Shown: in pieces, positions 20,301-29,510 of the stretch
Numbering within the stretch: position 1 is the first letter of the stretch
Layout: each line of letters opens with the position of its first letter
DNA from: Achatina immaculata
Taxonomy: Eukaryota; Mollusca; Gastropoda; Stylommatophora; Achatinidae
NCBI GenBank assembly: GCA_009760885.1
Contig: CM019717.1
Span: 46,702,866-46,766,865 of the forward strand
Reading direction: 5' to 3'
Length of the DNA: 64,000 nucleotides
The notes under the pieces: generated by a model
The model's input: only the letters and a program-made list of their open reading frames with translations
Told to the model about the DNA's origin: nothing
The model's database searches: none
Position numbers and translations under genes: made by a program

Positions 20301-22911
20301 TCATGCCAGTAAAATTCTATTAAAAATCATAATGTGTAGACTTCATAAGAAAATAGAAGACATCAATATGGTCCAATCTGGTTTTAGACAAGGAAGAGGA
20401 ACAAGAGATCATATGTTCAATATAAGATAATAATAGAGAAATGCAGAGAATTCAATGTGATTCTATATTTATTCTTTATAGACTATTCAAAGGCATCTGA
20501 TTGTGTTCAACACCAGAAATTTTGGGAAATAATGGGATTTCTAACACATGTGAATTAATTAATATCACTAATGTATCTAGACCAACAGGCAGTAGTAAGA
20601 ATAAACAGTGAAACAACAACTTGGTCTGACATAAAACAAGGGGTCCATTAGGGGTTCTTACTGTCACCTTACTTATTTAACTTGTATACTGAAAATATAA
20701 TGAGGAATGTTAGACAAGATGTAGATAAAAAATATTACGATGCCATAACAATTGGAGGTTATGAAATACCAGAGATTAGATATGATGATGACACAGTATT
20801 ACTGTCCACAACACAGAAAGAATTGGAAAAACTAATTATGTCAGTCCATAAAAATAGTGAAGAGCAAAACCTCTATCTTAATGCGAAGAAAACTAAATTG
20901 ATGACAACTGACAAAACAAACAAGGCAGCTGATATATGCATCAATTAGGAAAAATTGGAAGAAGCGGAGAGTTTTGAATATTTTGGATCACTACTAACTA
21001 ATAATGCAGATATAATGAGGGAAATTAAAAGGAGGACATCTATCGCTCTTCAGAAAGTAAAAAAAATAAAGAATCTGTGGAGAGGAGCAGAGAGAACTAC
21101 AAAAATAAGATATTTAAGGGCATGCCTGTGAGACCTGGACACTTAACAAAACAGCAGAGAAACACATAAATGCCTTTGAATGTAAATGCTACAGAAGTCA
21201 TTCAAATATCATGGACACAAAAAAAAGAACAAATATATCCATACTACAAGAACTTAATATTGAAGAAGGCTGGCTAGTAAAGAGGATTAAAGAGAGAAAA
21301 CTGAAATATTTTGGACACATTAAACGTCATGATAATTTAGAAAAGACCGTCTTGGAAGGGTACATAAAAAAGAAAGAGAGGAAGACCAAGGCAAAGATGG
21401 CTGCAAGACATCATTGATGATCTGCAAATGGATGCATCAGCAGAAGGACATCTTGCTTACAACCGAGAAGCCTACAGGAGAGCTGTTAGGGAGGCAAAGT
21501 TCGCAAATGTTGCCAATTTTTATGGCATCGTAATATTCTTTGTCTACATCTTGTCTAACATTCCTCATTATATTTTCAGTATACAATTTAAATAAGTAAG
21601 GTGACAATATGCACCCCTGATGGACCCCTTGTTTTATGTCAAACCGAGTTGTTGTTTTACCATTTATTCTTACTGCTGCTTCATTATTATATATAAAGAT
21701 ATAAAGAGCATTAATGGCAATTCAACCACAACAAAGCCCAAAAGTTTCTCACATTCTCATTTTAAAAAATAGTACACTTTAGTATCACATTATATTCATA
21801 TTTTGTGTTACTGAAAGGCTCACCTTTAATTCTGGCATACATCTTGGAGAATGGACACCTGGACACCATGCAGGGCCAAAATGGGTGCCCACTGACTTTT
21901 GCCCACAACATATCTCCTTCAATCCACTTTGGTGGGCACTGCAAGTCATAATTTGCAGACTGCATGGATAAAAGCTTCTCTAGTTGTACCTCTGTTGGCA
22001 CTTCTGAAGGCTGTATCAGTACACACCTTGGAGTATGACCAGAGGTAGGAGCTTGGACCACTTTTGACTGGTCTGTTTTAAGTATCTTTCCAACTAACTG
22101 TGTTGCAGTGTCAATGCTTGGAAGTGAGGAATAATGCTCACCTTTTGATTCAGGCACTGTATCAGTGCATTCCAGTTCCTCACAACTACTGCCAGTATCC
22201 GTCTTAAATGCCGTGTTCTTAATTTCTGACTGGTTTTCTTTGAAAGTATTTACATCTTCTGACTTAGATGACTCTAAGCATTCATTTGATGCTTGTGAGA
22301 TACATTCAGCTCTAACAGATGCATCTGAACATACTCTGACATTTTCAGTGTCAGACATTCTACAGTGGTTCTCACCAATATCAATATCTGGCCTATTACT
22401 TGTTTCAAATGTTGCACAATTGTCTGAAGCTAATGAGTTAACATCTACACTATTATTAGGACACAGACGCTTCAAGAAATCATCTGCTGCCATTTGACTG
22501 GTATTATTCTTTTCTCCTAATTTTACTGCTGAAGGTTCTGAAATTAGGCAAGAGTTAGCAACTATATTTGTGCTTTCTTCAAGTTTTGGAGTAACAATCT
22601 GAGTGCTGTTGGAAGGTGGTACACCCCTGAGTCCACATTCTGTTAATTCAGAATCAATACATTTTGAGATTCCGTTCATTATAGAACTTCCCATTCCCAC
22701 AGTTTTATCGCTGTGCCAGAGTTTTTTATCACTCTGAAGTTCTGGTTCACAATTAAGCTCTGCAACTGTCTTGCTTTGTCCAAGCGGTGGAATGTGCACA
22801 AGGTTATTATATTCTTCATCTTGTAGTGAGCTGCTCATCACTAGAATTGGGCTGGCTTTATTAGAATCAAAATTATTCCATCAAATATTTTCTTTTCTTC
22901 CTAGTAATGAT
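2085..22911 (-). CDS. NSD: NSD-family histone H3K36 methyltransferase gene, 3' end outside window
   Basis: The gene encodes a nuclear SET-domain enzyme of the NSD family (NSD1/2/3, Drosophila Mes-4 type), which methylates histone H3 lysine 36 on chromatin. Eleven minus-strand exons join in frame and give about 1,129 residues. In order these are an acidic Ser-rich N-terminus, PWWP1 (about 305-400), a basic linker, PHD1 (about 713-755), a PHD/extended-PHD pair (about 757-880), a further PHD with [10 protein letters not shown] (about 882-915), PWWP2 with [10 protein letters not shown] (about 934-1000), AWS with CDCRP and [15 protein letters not shown] cysteines, and the first SET residues ([13 protein letters not shown]). 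The catalytic SET core and C-terminal PHD are left of the window. Introns are packed with repeats. The exon entries carry splice sites and phases. Domain order and the matching phases make the family call firm; the vertebrate paralogue cannot be assigned. Confidence 0.93.
2737..2926 (-). CDS. NSD: NSD exon 11: end of PWWP2 and helical spacer
   Basis: Acceptor atattgttgcag, donor ATTAAG|GTAGCT, 190 bases. With exon 10 it reads [13 protein letters not shown], then a charged helix ([13 protein letters not shown]) and the pre-AWS motif PAPFKFIK. Phase 0 at its end matches exon 12. Confidence 0.88.
2985..3506 (+). mobile_element. LINE 3' fragment (GRPRETLKRT family)
   Basis: A degenerate reading of [32 protein letters not shown] and [20 protein letters not shown] with several stops. 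It is the C-terminus of a non-LTR RT ORF. Related minus-strand copies lie near 23.2, 26.8, 38.5 and 42.7 kb, and all end near the same 3' point. Confidence 0.7.
3665..3780 (-). pseudogene. Decayed partial copy of NSD exon 9
   Basis: About 115 bases align with the middle of NSD exon 9. On the minus strand the fragment still reads [14 protein letters not shown], against [14 protein letters not shown] in the real exon, and flanking words such as CACTCTGCAT are shared. It lies in the intron between exons 10 and 11, is interrupted, and lacks usable splice sites. Confidence 0.7.
4030..4440 (+). mobile_element. Old RNase H-type LINE fragment
   Basis: Broken frames read [19 protein letters not shown] (RNase H C-terminal motif) and later [11 protein letters not shown] (zinc knuckle region). 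It is highly decayed. Confidence 0.6.
4515..6164 (-). mobile_element. Full-length GC-rich modular retroelement, copy 1
   Basis: In element orientation (minus) it starts at about 6164 with GTTCTAAGGACTGCAG and ends at 4515 with a (GAA)n tail. It is flanked by a 13-bp direct repeat CTACAGGAAAGCT (4502-4514 and 6165-6177), a target-site duplication. Inside are two C modules alternating with four diverged B modules (about 105 bp; motif GCCGGTTTAGGCAT), then A modules (about 88 bp; GTTGGACTTTCTCACCGG). A younger 3'-terminal copy is nested at 5036-5279. No conserved ORF is visible. Confidence 0.85.
5036..5279 (-). mobile_element. Nested 5'-truncated GC-rich retroelement insertion
   Basis: A 244-base copy of the element's 3' end, with its own (GAA)n tail, interrupts copy 1. 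The duplicated target CTCGCCACTAGT flanks it (5025-5036 and 5280-5291). The uninterrupted version of the same site is seen at about 40,847-40,859. This is the pattern expected of target-primed reverse transcription. Confidence 0.85.
6178..6850. other. Intronic sequence, nothing recognised
   Basis: AT-rich NSD intron without an exon or a firmly identified element. The 6,515-6,720 part is less AT-rich and may be an old repeat. Confidence 0.5.
6855..7740 (+). repeat. SINE-like repeat R2 split by a foldback insertion
   Basis: The left part (6855-7084) matches R2 copies at 16.3 and 54.4 kb (TTCTCTGCAGCTGATG, GAGAGGTGGGACAGG). The right part (about 7620-7740) continues the same consensus (GGTTATGGCTTGCCAACCCTGATG). 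The inverted repeat at 7092-7574 separates the halves. Confidence 0.65.
7092..7574. repeat. Large inverted repeat (foldback element)
   Basis: Arms 7092-7306 and 7362-7574, about 215 bp each, are highly similar reverse complements. They start and end with TATAAACTAGG / CATAGTTTATG and are separated by about 55 bases. Each arm carries a GACGTTTC motif. Single-arm relatives occur at 8318-8475, 27,497-27,640 and 37,260-37,400. In the NSD pre-mRNA this would form a long hairpin. Confidence 0.8.
7858..7986 (-). CDS. NSD: NSD exon 10: PWWP2 core
   Basis: This exon is too short for ordinary ORF finding. The acceptor gagtttatag and a one-base carry-over rebuild [16 protein letters not shown], then [17 protein letters not shown]. 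The donor is GGAAG|GTTTGT (weak, phase 2), but it joins exactly to exon 11. PWWP2 of NSD enzymes binds methylated nucleosomes and DNA. Confidence 0.88.
8318..8475 (+). repeat. Single arm of the foldback repeat family
   Basis: Matches the 7092-7306 arm (GTATAAACTAGGAAAAAA, AAGTATAGATTCACAT) with many substitutions. Confidence 0.7.
8850..10834 (+). mobile_element. Broken hAT-type transposon (ZBED5/SCAND3-like transposase)
   Basis: The frame at 9431-9739 encodes a BED-finger-like N-terminus ([34 protein letters not shown]). A shifted frame at 9774-10025 continues with [17 protein letters not shown] and [15 protein letters not shown]. Downstream remnants read LDESTDIA and later [19 protein letters not shown]. 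Frameshifts, stops and a missing centre make it a pseudogene. The right end (GGTCTGAGAACTGCTG, about 10,819-10,834) resembles a hAT terminal repeat; the left end is approximate. Confidence 0.75.
10911..11070 (-). CDS. NSD: NSD exon 9: PHD finger with [10 protein letters not shown], start of PWWP2
   Basis: Acceptor cttgttgaaag, 160 bases, donor TACAG|GTGAAT, phase 2. It encodes [25 protein letters not shown] and [13 protein letters not shown] decayed partial copy of this exon lies near 3,665-3,780. Confidence 0.93.
11990..12169 (-). CDS. NSD: NSD exon 8: extended PHD segment
   Basis: Acceptor ttgctttgcag, 180 bases, donor AAGG|GTAATA, phase 1. It encodes [26 protein letters not shown] and [10 protein letters not shown], matching the NSD region between PHD2 and the [10 protein letters not shown] finger. 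Confidence 0.93.
12985..14268 (-). mobile_element. GC-rich modular retroelement, older copy
   Basis: The tail side is at 12,985 (degenerate CTTTTTCTTCGTTTGCTTC) and the 5' side near 14,268. It has the same A, B and C module order as copy 1 but with more substitutions. No clean target-site duplication was found. Its 5' end lies within 45 bases of NSD exon 7. Confidence 0.75.
14310..14510 (-). CDS. NSD: NSD exon 7: PHD finger 2
   Basis: Acceptor atctccccag; donor AAGG|GTAGGT (phase 1). It encodes [17 protein letters not shown], then [12 protein letters not shown] and [11 protein letters not shown], the second PHD and the start of the extended PHD array typical of NSD proteins. The 3' side of the exon is followed within 50 bases by a GC-rich retroelement copy. 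Confidence 0.93.
14790..15065 (+). mobile_element. Deleted mariner remnant
   Basis: Frames read [11 protein letters not shown] (mariner helix-turn-helix region), then directly [20 protein letters not shown], resembling the C-terminal end of mariner transposases. The catalytic part is missing. Confidence 0.5.
15289..15514 (-). CDS. NSD: NSD exon 6: PHD finger 1
   Basis: Acceptor aatcactag, 226 bases, donor TTCAG|GTATAT, phase 1. The product opens with a basic segment and then a PHD finger: [21 protein letters not shown] and YLCAEC supply the zinc ligands. In NSD proteins this finger helps read or anchor histone tails. Confidence 0.92.
15690..15845 (+). repeat. Partial R2 repeat
   Basis: Shares AGAGGTGGGACAGGGTCT and the following CCTGATGCC segment with the R2 copies at 16.3 and 54.5 kb. 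Confidence 0.6.
15997..16206 (-). CDS. NSD: NSD exon 5: linker with AT-hook-like motif
   Basis: A 210-base phase-0 exon (acceptor aactttcag, donor GAG|GTAAAG) encodes 70 residues. It begins with a basic RKKGRPPK motif, similar to an AT-hook core (GRP), followed by a Ser/Glu-rich stretch. No folded domain is evident. Confidence 0.8.
16334..16660 (+). repeat. R2 SINE-like repeat
   Basis: A roughly 330-base repeat (TTCTTTGCAGCCAATGCTGT, GGGGACTGTGGCGATCCCTG, GAGAGGTGGGACAG) also seen at 54,445-54,740 and, reversed, at 63,755-64,000. No tRNA head or ORF was identified. Confidence 0.7.
17517..17614 (-). CDS. NSD: NSD exon 4, ends at a GC splice donor
   Basis: A 98-base exon after acceptor ttacttttcag encodes about 33 residues of linker ([20 protein letters not shown]). 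Only the donor AGTCAG|GCAAGA gives phase 0 to match exon 5. The nearby GT (GGAA|GTCAGG) would put a stop codon across the junction. This is therefore a GC-AG intron. Confidence 0.75.
17950..18370 (+). mobile_element. Very decayed LINE RT fragment
   Basis: A short reading [18 protein letters not shown] resembles the RT segment WTNKWCVSINTEKSS of the LINE at 0.4 kb. The following sequence has only broken traces. Confidence 0.35.
18675..19388 (-). CDS. NSD: NSD exon 3: second half of PWWP1 and basic linker
   Basis: The acceptor follows a long T/C tract (cttccctccag) and restores the reading frame [15 protein letters not shown]. Residues 339-576 complete PWWP1 ([13 protein letters not shown]), then a helical Lys-rich stretch and a nuclear-localisation-like basic cluster ([20 protein letters not shown]). 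A segment near [19 protein letters not shown] looks HMG-box-like, as in NSD2, but this is only a resemblance. Donor TTCAG|GTATGT, phase 1. Confidence 0.9.
19880..21515 (+). mobile_element. Broken non-LTR retrotransposon (RT)
   Basis: Shifted frames encode RT motifs: [46 protein letters not shown] (from the catalytic ADD motif), then [20 protein letters not shown] and [20 protein letters not shown] at the C-terminus. It has several frameshifts and lacks an N-terminal endonuclease. A tRNA-SINE fragment lies near its start. At 21,515-21,690 an inverted piece of the same RT region follows. Confidence 0.75.
20028..20200 (-). repeat. tRNA-SINE body fragment
   Basis: The reverse complement matches the 3' body of the SINE at 39.7-40.0 kb (TGCCTTAATGGCA, GGAAATGGGA, TGATACTG). 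Confidence 0.6.
21824..22911 (-). CDS. NSD: NSD exon 2: 5'UTR end, start codon, N-terminus, first half of PWWP1
   Basis: A good acceptor (tttatgtttcag) precedes 22911. An in-frame TGA lies upstream of the first ATG at 22838, so translation probably starts there; a leading 5'UTR exon must be elsewhere. The exon encodes residues 1-338: an acidic, Ser/Thr-rich, probably disordered region, then the PWWP1 start ([19 protein letters not shown]). The donor is AAAG|GTGAGC and ends in phase 1, matching the next exon. Confidence 0.88.
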
Positions 22912-23221
22912 CTGAAACATAAAAAGACAATGAACATAAAAAAAGGAAAAGATGTAGTCACATGTGCTGCATTAACTAAGATGATGCACATTATTTTTTA
23001 TTCTTAGAATGCTATGAAATCCTAGTCTTTGCTCTTTTTTTCTTATTGATGATGATGATGACAACAGACTGTCATGATTTCTTAACTTCCAAAGGTATAT
23101 ATGCAAAAGACACACTTTTTCCCTGCAAGCTCTAATACCTTGCTTTTTTCTAAGTGCTATTACAAAATGGACCAGGTGTTCTGATTCAGGAGTATGTACA
23201 ACACTATAAGCAACTGAAGAA

Positions 23222-23487
23222 ACTATCCTTACCATGCCATTAAACGTCACATAGGGCTCGCAAGGTAGTTTGCCAATTTTTCCTTTCTTCGGCGAAGATT
23301 TTATGCCTATTAATTTGTCCTCTCTTAACAATGTCCTCTTCAGAGTTTCACGAGGTCTGCCTCTTTTTCTGTCTTCGGTGAGCTTTTCAACCTCATCAAG
23401 GGATTTTATGCCTATTAATTTGGCCTCTCTTAACAATGTCCTCTTTAGAGTTTCATGAGGTCTGCCTCTTTTTCTATGGCCTGTTGT
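23222..23487 (-). mobile_element. LINE 3' fragment with internal duplication
   Basis: Encodes [20 protein letters not shown] and then a second [20 protein letters not shown], so about 100 bases of the LINE C-terminus are repeated in tandem. Confidence 0.7.
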
Positions 23488-23518
23488 GCCCCCCCCCAAA
23501 CCCACCCGCACGCACACA

Positions 23519-24673
23519 CACTGTCCAAAAAAAGAAACACATAGCTTACATTAGCTTCATTTTTTTATATGTTATGGCAAAAAATTTTTTCCCGGGTATC
23601 TCAAATCAAACCAAAAAGTGTCACCAAGATATCACTGGCTCAGTTGAAGATCAGCACTGCAGTGGACGACCCCAGGGTGACAACATGATTCTGATGATTG
23701 CTTTATTCTGGTTCATCACCTCAGAAACAGGTTTACAACAGCTTCCTCAAGTGCCCAGTCATTGCCTACAGGACGTCATGTGTCTGATCAAACTGTCCTG
23801 AATAGACTGCATAAAGCTGGACTGGTGGCACAACAACCTCACCAAGGTCCTGTCTTAACGAGACGCCATCACCAAAATTGACTTGTTTGGGCCAACCAGC
23901 ATCAGCCCTGGACAACTGACAATCAATGAAGACGTGTCTGGTTTAGAGATGAATCTTCCTTTTTGTTGCACTACCATGATATGCGGAGAAAGGTCTACTG
24001 CAGGCCAAATGAACGTTTTGCCCAAAATTGCATTGATGAAGCTCTGCCGCATGGTGGTGGAGGTGTAATGGCATAGGGAAGGAGTCCATTGGTGCAGACT
24101 GAAGGAGGCTTGAATGTGCAATGATACGTCAATGAAATTCTTCGACCCCATGTCCTTCCAGTTATGGCTGCGCAAAGGTCTGTGTTTTAACAGGACAACA
24201 CCAGATCCTATTCTGCATAGTTCACCAGTTCTTGATTGCCAACAGCATTCTCATCCTTCCCTGGACATCCCTGTCTTCTGACATGAAACTGATTGAGCAC
24301 CTATGGGATGAGCTGCAAAGACGTGTTTGTTGCCAAAACGTTTCTCCAGCCAATCGTCGTGGTGGCAGGCACTCCAGGAAGAGTGGGCAGCCATCCCACA
24401 GGCGTACATCAGACATCTGATCGCATCTATGCCCAGGAGATGCCAGTCGCTGATTGATGCAAGTGGAGGCCATACACCATACTAACTTGAGAATTCCTGG
24501 GACTAACGAATTCTCATCACACAGATGCAAGAAACTGTCAAGTGAGTGTTTAAACCCTTAGGTATTATTATGTGCAATTTGAAAATTTTATTCATTCAAT
24601 TTTTAAATAGAATATCAAAGTTATGGCTAAAATAGGGTCATCAGTAGTTATGCGTTTATTTTTTTGGACAGTA
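23519..24673 (+). mobile_element. Defective Tc1-type transposon
   Basis: Inverted ends ACTGTCCAAAAAAAGAAAC (left) and its near complement at 24,640-24,673 bound Tc1 transposase remnants: HHQNXLVWANQHQPW-like text, FRDESSF, ERFAQNCIDEALPHGGGGVM, and an altered QDN and KLIEHLWDEL region. Several frameshifts. The left end abuts a CA run, so the TA duplication is not clear there. Confidence 0.75.
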
Positions 24674-25304
24674 TAATACACACACACACATACCAATAGA
24701 GTACTATTTCACATGAAGAAAAAATAAATTTCAAACCATAATACATACAATGATATCTTATTATACCATTGCTTCAATAAGAAACAAAATTTAAGTAATT
24801 TCCTATGGGAGCAAAGATGACTATGGAAAGATAATGCAGTTATTGGGGCTAAAGTTGATCAAAACCTTACTCCACCACCTACATTTCTGTACAGGGTAGA
24901 TGTTTCTTAAGCCTAGCCAGTATGAAAGTGATCTACATGTTCGCCAGAGTCATGGGATCTGACTTCTTAATCCCATTCTGAGAGAAACAGCACCCCATCT
25001 TAATTTACTACCAATCTTACAAAGGTATAAAGTATAAAAATATATTACCAAATGTGATCATGTTAACTGGCAATTACTGGTAAATTACCAATTAATAATG
25101 AGAAAAACTGAAACTTTTGAAAGTTGCCAGTTACTGTAATTGGTTAATATTATTTTTTAAAAAACCTGGTAAAAAGCAACCAGTGAAACCGCTTGGAGGA
25201 TAATTTGGCCATTAGGTTGATGATACTCAATATGAATGGAGGAGAACTGACCAGTTCTGACTTTAAGCATTTGTGCATTTTATTAAGATTAAATCTCACC
25301 GCAA

Positions 25305-25465
25305 ATATTCACACAAACATTTATTTTCTCCTGATGTTTGAAAAGCATGTTTATTTTACATTTTAAAAAAAAGTATAAAAATATTCACACAAACATTTAT
25401 TTTCTCCTCATGTTTGAAAAGTATGTTTATTTTACATTTAAAAAAAACAAAAAAAAGTATAAAGT
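25305..25465 (+). repeat. Two-copy tandem repeat, about 77 bp
   Basis: The segment from CACACAAACATTTATTTTCTCC to the A-rich tail is present twice in succession with few changes. The surrounding 24.7-26.4 kb holds no recognised gene. Confidence 0.75.
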
Positions 25466-26399
25466 ACTGGATGCTGCATTGAGAAAATCAGCTGTTTCAG
25501 AAAGTACTTCATGCAAAATGAAAGACAGGTACAGTTGTACAAGTTTTAAAAAAATCCTAACATGATCACTGTGGCAAATATACAGAATACATAAATACAT
25601 ATGACAAATATATAGAATATATAAATAAATATGAAAAATATACAGAGTGTAATGTGCATCCTAAAGAGATAATAAATAGTACCAAGGTGAAAAAAACTGA
25701 ATACATACTAATACTAATAAAATGACATGTGTCTTGAAATCTCCACTACAGCAATCGCCACACACAAACTCCCATTGTGTGACAAATTTCATGACTGCTT
25801 CTTTATGCCTTAAAAATAAAATTTCTAGAGCACAGAACACATGGGACAGACATATCATTAGAAATGTGCGTGATAGTGGATGTGTACAGACATTTGACAC
25901 TGTGGCAATGGACTGTGACATGGCAAATAAATGTCAATATACTAAACTTTTTTGTTTAATTACCCGCGACCAGTACAAAATATTGACTGGTGCACCTCAT
26001 GCCCTCCTTCTCGGTCTATCCTTCTTCCTGCTCCTCATACACACACATACACTCCTACATGAAAAGCGACCGTACACGTGAAGTTAGTGAGTGAATGTGT
26101 TTTACTTATGGCTGACTACTAGATTATATCAGTGGGGCAATACAAAAGTACTATAGGTATTATGTACAAGTACAGTTCGTGCTCTTTCACGACATTGCCA
26201 ACCTGCGAATCTTTCTAGCATTTGCGATTATTTGTGTACAACACGTTAGCAAGTCCTTAAAGTCCATACTTACCACCTCATCGCACGTTAATCAATAACC
26301 ACAGTACTCCACGCTCAACTGGTGATTAATTTGATTAACAGTTCCGTGTATTACAGAGATATGATCTATTAGCACATGCAAGAAAAAAACTATCTAAAG

Positions 26400-26640
26400 A
26401 CCATTTTCACTGTACAATGAGCAACTTTGCCATTAATCAGATTCTCATTTGGAATTTGGAAATAACTACTGCCTTCAAATAAGCTCCAAAACTCAAGTCG
26501 GCGTCTTCCGGTGAATGTCGGGAAGAAACGTGGGAATAGCTCCGAGTGCAATAACCTTAGACCGGACCAAGTTTTCCTCTTTGTACAAGCACTCGGTCCC
26601 GCCCCGCCCCTCCCCTTTTTTTCATCCGCTGACGTAAAAT
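26400..26640 (-). promoter_or_regulatory. Candidate NSD promoter block
   Basis: A locally GC-rich stretch about 3.5 kb upstream of NSD exon 2. On the minus strand it has tandem GC boxes (GGGGAGGGGCGGGGCGGGA, 26,594-26,615 region) followed by CACCGGAAGACG, an ETS-like site common at initiators of housekeeping genes. Exon 2 has an acceptor 5' of its start codon, so an upstream 5'UTR exon is required, and this is the best location seen. No first-exon donor could be fixed. Confidence 0.35.
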
Positions 26641-26761
26641 ACAAAAAGAAAATTATGGAATGCAATGTGCGTCCTAAATGATAGATATATAGTAAATAGC
26701 ACTGGTGAAAAAAAAAACAACACACGCTTATAAGTTGTACATACAGAACATATACTAATGA

Positions 26762-27085
26762 TCTTACATCCTTCCCTTGCCGTTAAACGTCACATAGGAC
26801 TCGCATAGTTGTTTGCCAAGTTTTCCTGTCCGCCTTCTTTTTCTGATCACCCATGAGACGGGTTGCTGTTTGCTCATCTGTCTAATCTCTGTGTTGTTCT
26901 TGAATTCGTTCCACTTTATACCAAGTATTTCCTTTAGGCATTTGTTTTCAAAAGAGTCTTTCCAGCTTTCACATGCATAAATGAGGGTGGATATCACATT
27001 TGAATTGAATAATCTTAACTTGGTTTTTGCGCTCATAACTTTTGAATTCCATATGTTCTCAAGATTTTTGGAGGACAACGCTGCT
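26762..27085 (-). mobile_element. LINE 3' fragment (GRPRETLKRT family relative)
   Basis: Encodes [39 protein letters not shown] and YVTFNGKGRM in a mostly open frame. Same family as the fragment at 3.0 kb. Confidence 0.7.
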
Positions 27086-28547
27086 TTGCAATTCTAATTC
27101 TAAAATGAGCTGTACATGTGTTTTAATTAATATTATTAAATGAATCTAAATGTTATAAACAAACAGAATTCATGACAAGTTAAAAACTGTTTAAATGTTA
27201 TTTATTAGAAGATTGCCTCTTTCTGTATACTGAAAAATGAAGTTTTAGCTGTAATTTTTTTTTAAATGTAGAGTTTGTCATTTTCATAATTAAAAATGAA
27301 TAAATAAATAACAAAATAAAACTGTTATAACCAATGTTCTGCCATGTTCATGAAAATGCATCATTAGCAAAATCTAGTGGTGTAAAGTGTGATAATTTAT
27401 TTTATTAACAAAAAAGCTAACAAAAGATCAAAGATGAAAAAAGAACAGTGCTAACAATTTGACTACGTAAATATATACATAATATAGTAGACTATTTAAC
27501 ACAAAAATAGGAACAGCTTGCTTCATTAATAAGCACACAATCATAATATTTTGGGTCACACCTTAATCATACAAAAACATACAGGACAAAGATAGAGGTA
27601 ATTAAAATAAAATCTAAATTTACTTGTATGATACATATGTAAAAAGTGGAGCAGCTCTGTTTGAGAGTGCATTTTTTGGGATGAACTGCACACAAAAAAA
27701 AATTAAATAATATGAAACTAAATTACTTTAAAAAACACATTTTCATTTATTATTGTCCATGTTTACTTGTGGATTGGTCCAACATTATCTTGAGAAAAGG
27801 ATTCAAGATGGATTGATTACTCTCTTCTCTGAGGCCATTGAAGAAAGTTTCCTTGGTACAGAACACTAATATTATAGGCCTAGCATAGTCATAGACTGCA
27901 CTCCAGATGTACGTCATACTGAGCCATTAACACTATTTGCAAGATTTACTAATACTGACTCAGGTGATATCACTATTCATGAGCATTTTCTTACTTTCAT
28001 CTCTGTATAAGGTACTACAGGCCTAATGTTAACTGAATGTATTCTTAGAAAAGTGTCAGTCATGAATATTCCAGTTGCAGGCATGTGTGCCCATGGTACA
28101 ACAATAGATCAAATATCAAAATATGAAATGAAAACAATTAGGAGTCTCTATGCACTAGAGACTTGAACCCAAATGCTTTTAAAAAAAAATCTCTTATTGT
28201 TCTCATTCTCTTGTCTTAGTTGTCAGTAATTCTGCTATGTCATCTAGAGATGAGGGTCTATTTTTTTAAAACTGTTCAGAAATTGTATATGTTTTTTCTG
28301 AGCATCAACATTGCCTTGAGGAGCCCTTATAAAAACATATTACAACTCTGATTCTCAGGCCACCTGCTGGGAATCTAGAATCAATGCAATAATTTACAGA
28401 AATATGTTTGCAAATCTTAGCTAATGCATGAGTAACAGCACTTATGCACCTAAGATATGTTATCAGTAATTGCAGATTTCAAAAATGCATGTGTTCGAAT
28501 TTATGTTGCAAGATTCTAATTAATTTTTTAAAGTGGTAAGGTGCTCC
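27086..28547. other. Intergenic AT-rich sequence
   Basis: No gene recognised between the NSD and IMMT promoters. It includes a single-arm foldback relative at 27,497-27,640. Confidence 0.5.
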
Positions 28548-28579
28548 CAGCTATGTGAACATAAGATGACAGCAGCATG

Positions 28580-29036
28580 AAGACGAAATCAGGATATTTA
28601 AGAGTAATGTTCTAAGTGTACTGCTCTGTGGATGTGAATGCTGGAAAATCACCAAAACCATAGAAAACAAGTTGAATTCTTTCCAGACTAAATGTTTACG
28701 AAGAATTAGAAAAAAACATTTTGGCCAAACACCATAAGAATTAACATCTGTTTGGTAGAAATGCAGATGAAGCCACTGACAGCAGTTATTGAGGAAATAT
28801 GCTGATGATGGTTGTGACATGTGCTCCGAATGACTGACAACTCACTACCAAAAATAGCACTAAGATGGACACCAAAAGGGAACAGAAGTAAGGGTAGACC
28901 AAAAGAGACATGGAGAAAAACAACAGAAAGGATGTTGAGCAAAAGTGGACAAGAGCAGAAAAAAGGCAAATGACAGGCATTTGTGGAAAACTCATGCCAT
29001 GGGCACTTAAGGTTCAGAGTGAGAGAGAGAGAGAGA
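28580..29036 (+). mobile_element. 5'-truncated LINE with (GA)n tail
   Basis: The C-terminal pol text matches the longer copy at 31.8 kb (RIFKSNVLSVL, ECWKITKTIENKLNSF, ALRWTPKGNRSKGRPKETWR) with a deletion. It ends AAGGTTCAGAGTGAGAGAGA. Confidence 0.75.
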
Positions 29037-29119
29037 GATTTTATTGATGGCATAAATGATAAAGGGACAAAAGTATCCCAAATACTCATTGTTGCACCCT
29101 TCAGTTATTCCAAATGACT

Positions 29120-29483
29120 TGTCAGAAGCAGTCGTGCTGTTCGCCTAAAGTGTCATTATATATTTAAAAATAGGTCGTCAAGATTCCGTTGTATTTATTA
29201 CATGCAGACCCCCCCCCCCAAAAAAAAACATACACACACACACACACACACACAATCATAAGCGACTTCGTTTCACAAAAGTGGCGCTAAGGCATTCAAA
29301 GTATTCACCGGTTAGTAAAAGTTGACGTGAACATTCAGAAAAATCCTGGCAAGAGGACTTCACCTTGGATTTTGTGTATGCATTGTCGACACCGGCAGAA
29401 GACAGACACCCAAGATAGTGCTTAGGACGACAAACTATAACAAGTCCTCCTTTACCGAGACGCATTCTAGCAACGATAGTAAT
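29120..29483 (+). promoter_or_regulatory. Candidate IMMT promoter/5'UTR
   Basis: The 360 bases before the proposed IMMT start codon are relatively CpG-containing and repeat-poor, apart from poly-C/A and CA runs at 29,209-29,252. They include a CRE-like TTGACGTGAA. No TATA box was identified. The role is inferred from position. Confidence 0.35.
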
Positions 29484-29510
29484 ATGTGGAGAGCACAGAC
29501 TTCAAGAAAG
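29484..29510 (+). CDS. IMMT: IMMT exon 1 (coding part, 9 codons)
   Basis: ATG at 29484 followed by eight codons (MWRAQTSRK) ends at AAAG|GTATTT in phase 0. This joins in frame to exon 2, giving a basic, Ser/Thr-containing N-terminus suited to a mitochondrial presequence. The surrounding 29.1-29.5 kb is less AT-rich than its neighbours, as expected of a promoter-proximal exon. It is chosen on phase and composition; no transcript was available. Confidence 0.65.

Noticed and set aside
29256..29465. 69-codon minus-strand ORF (MRLGKGGLVIVCRPKH) upstream of IMMT
   Set aside because: No recognisable family. It overlaps the presumed IMMT promoter/5'UTR on the other strand, and less AT-rich DNA gives longer chance ORFs.
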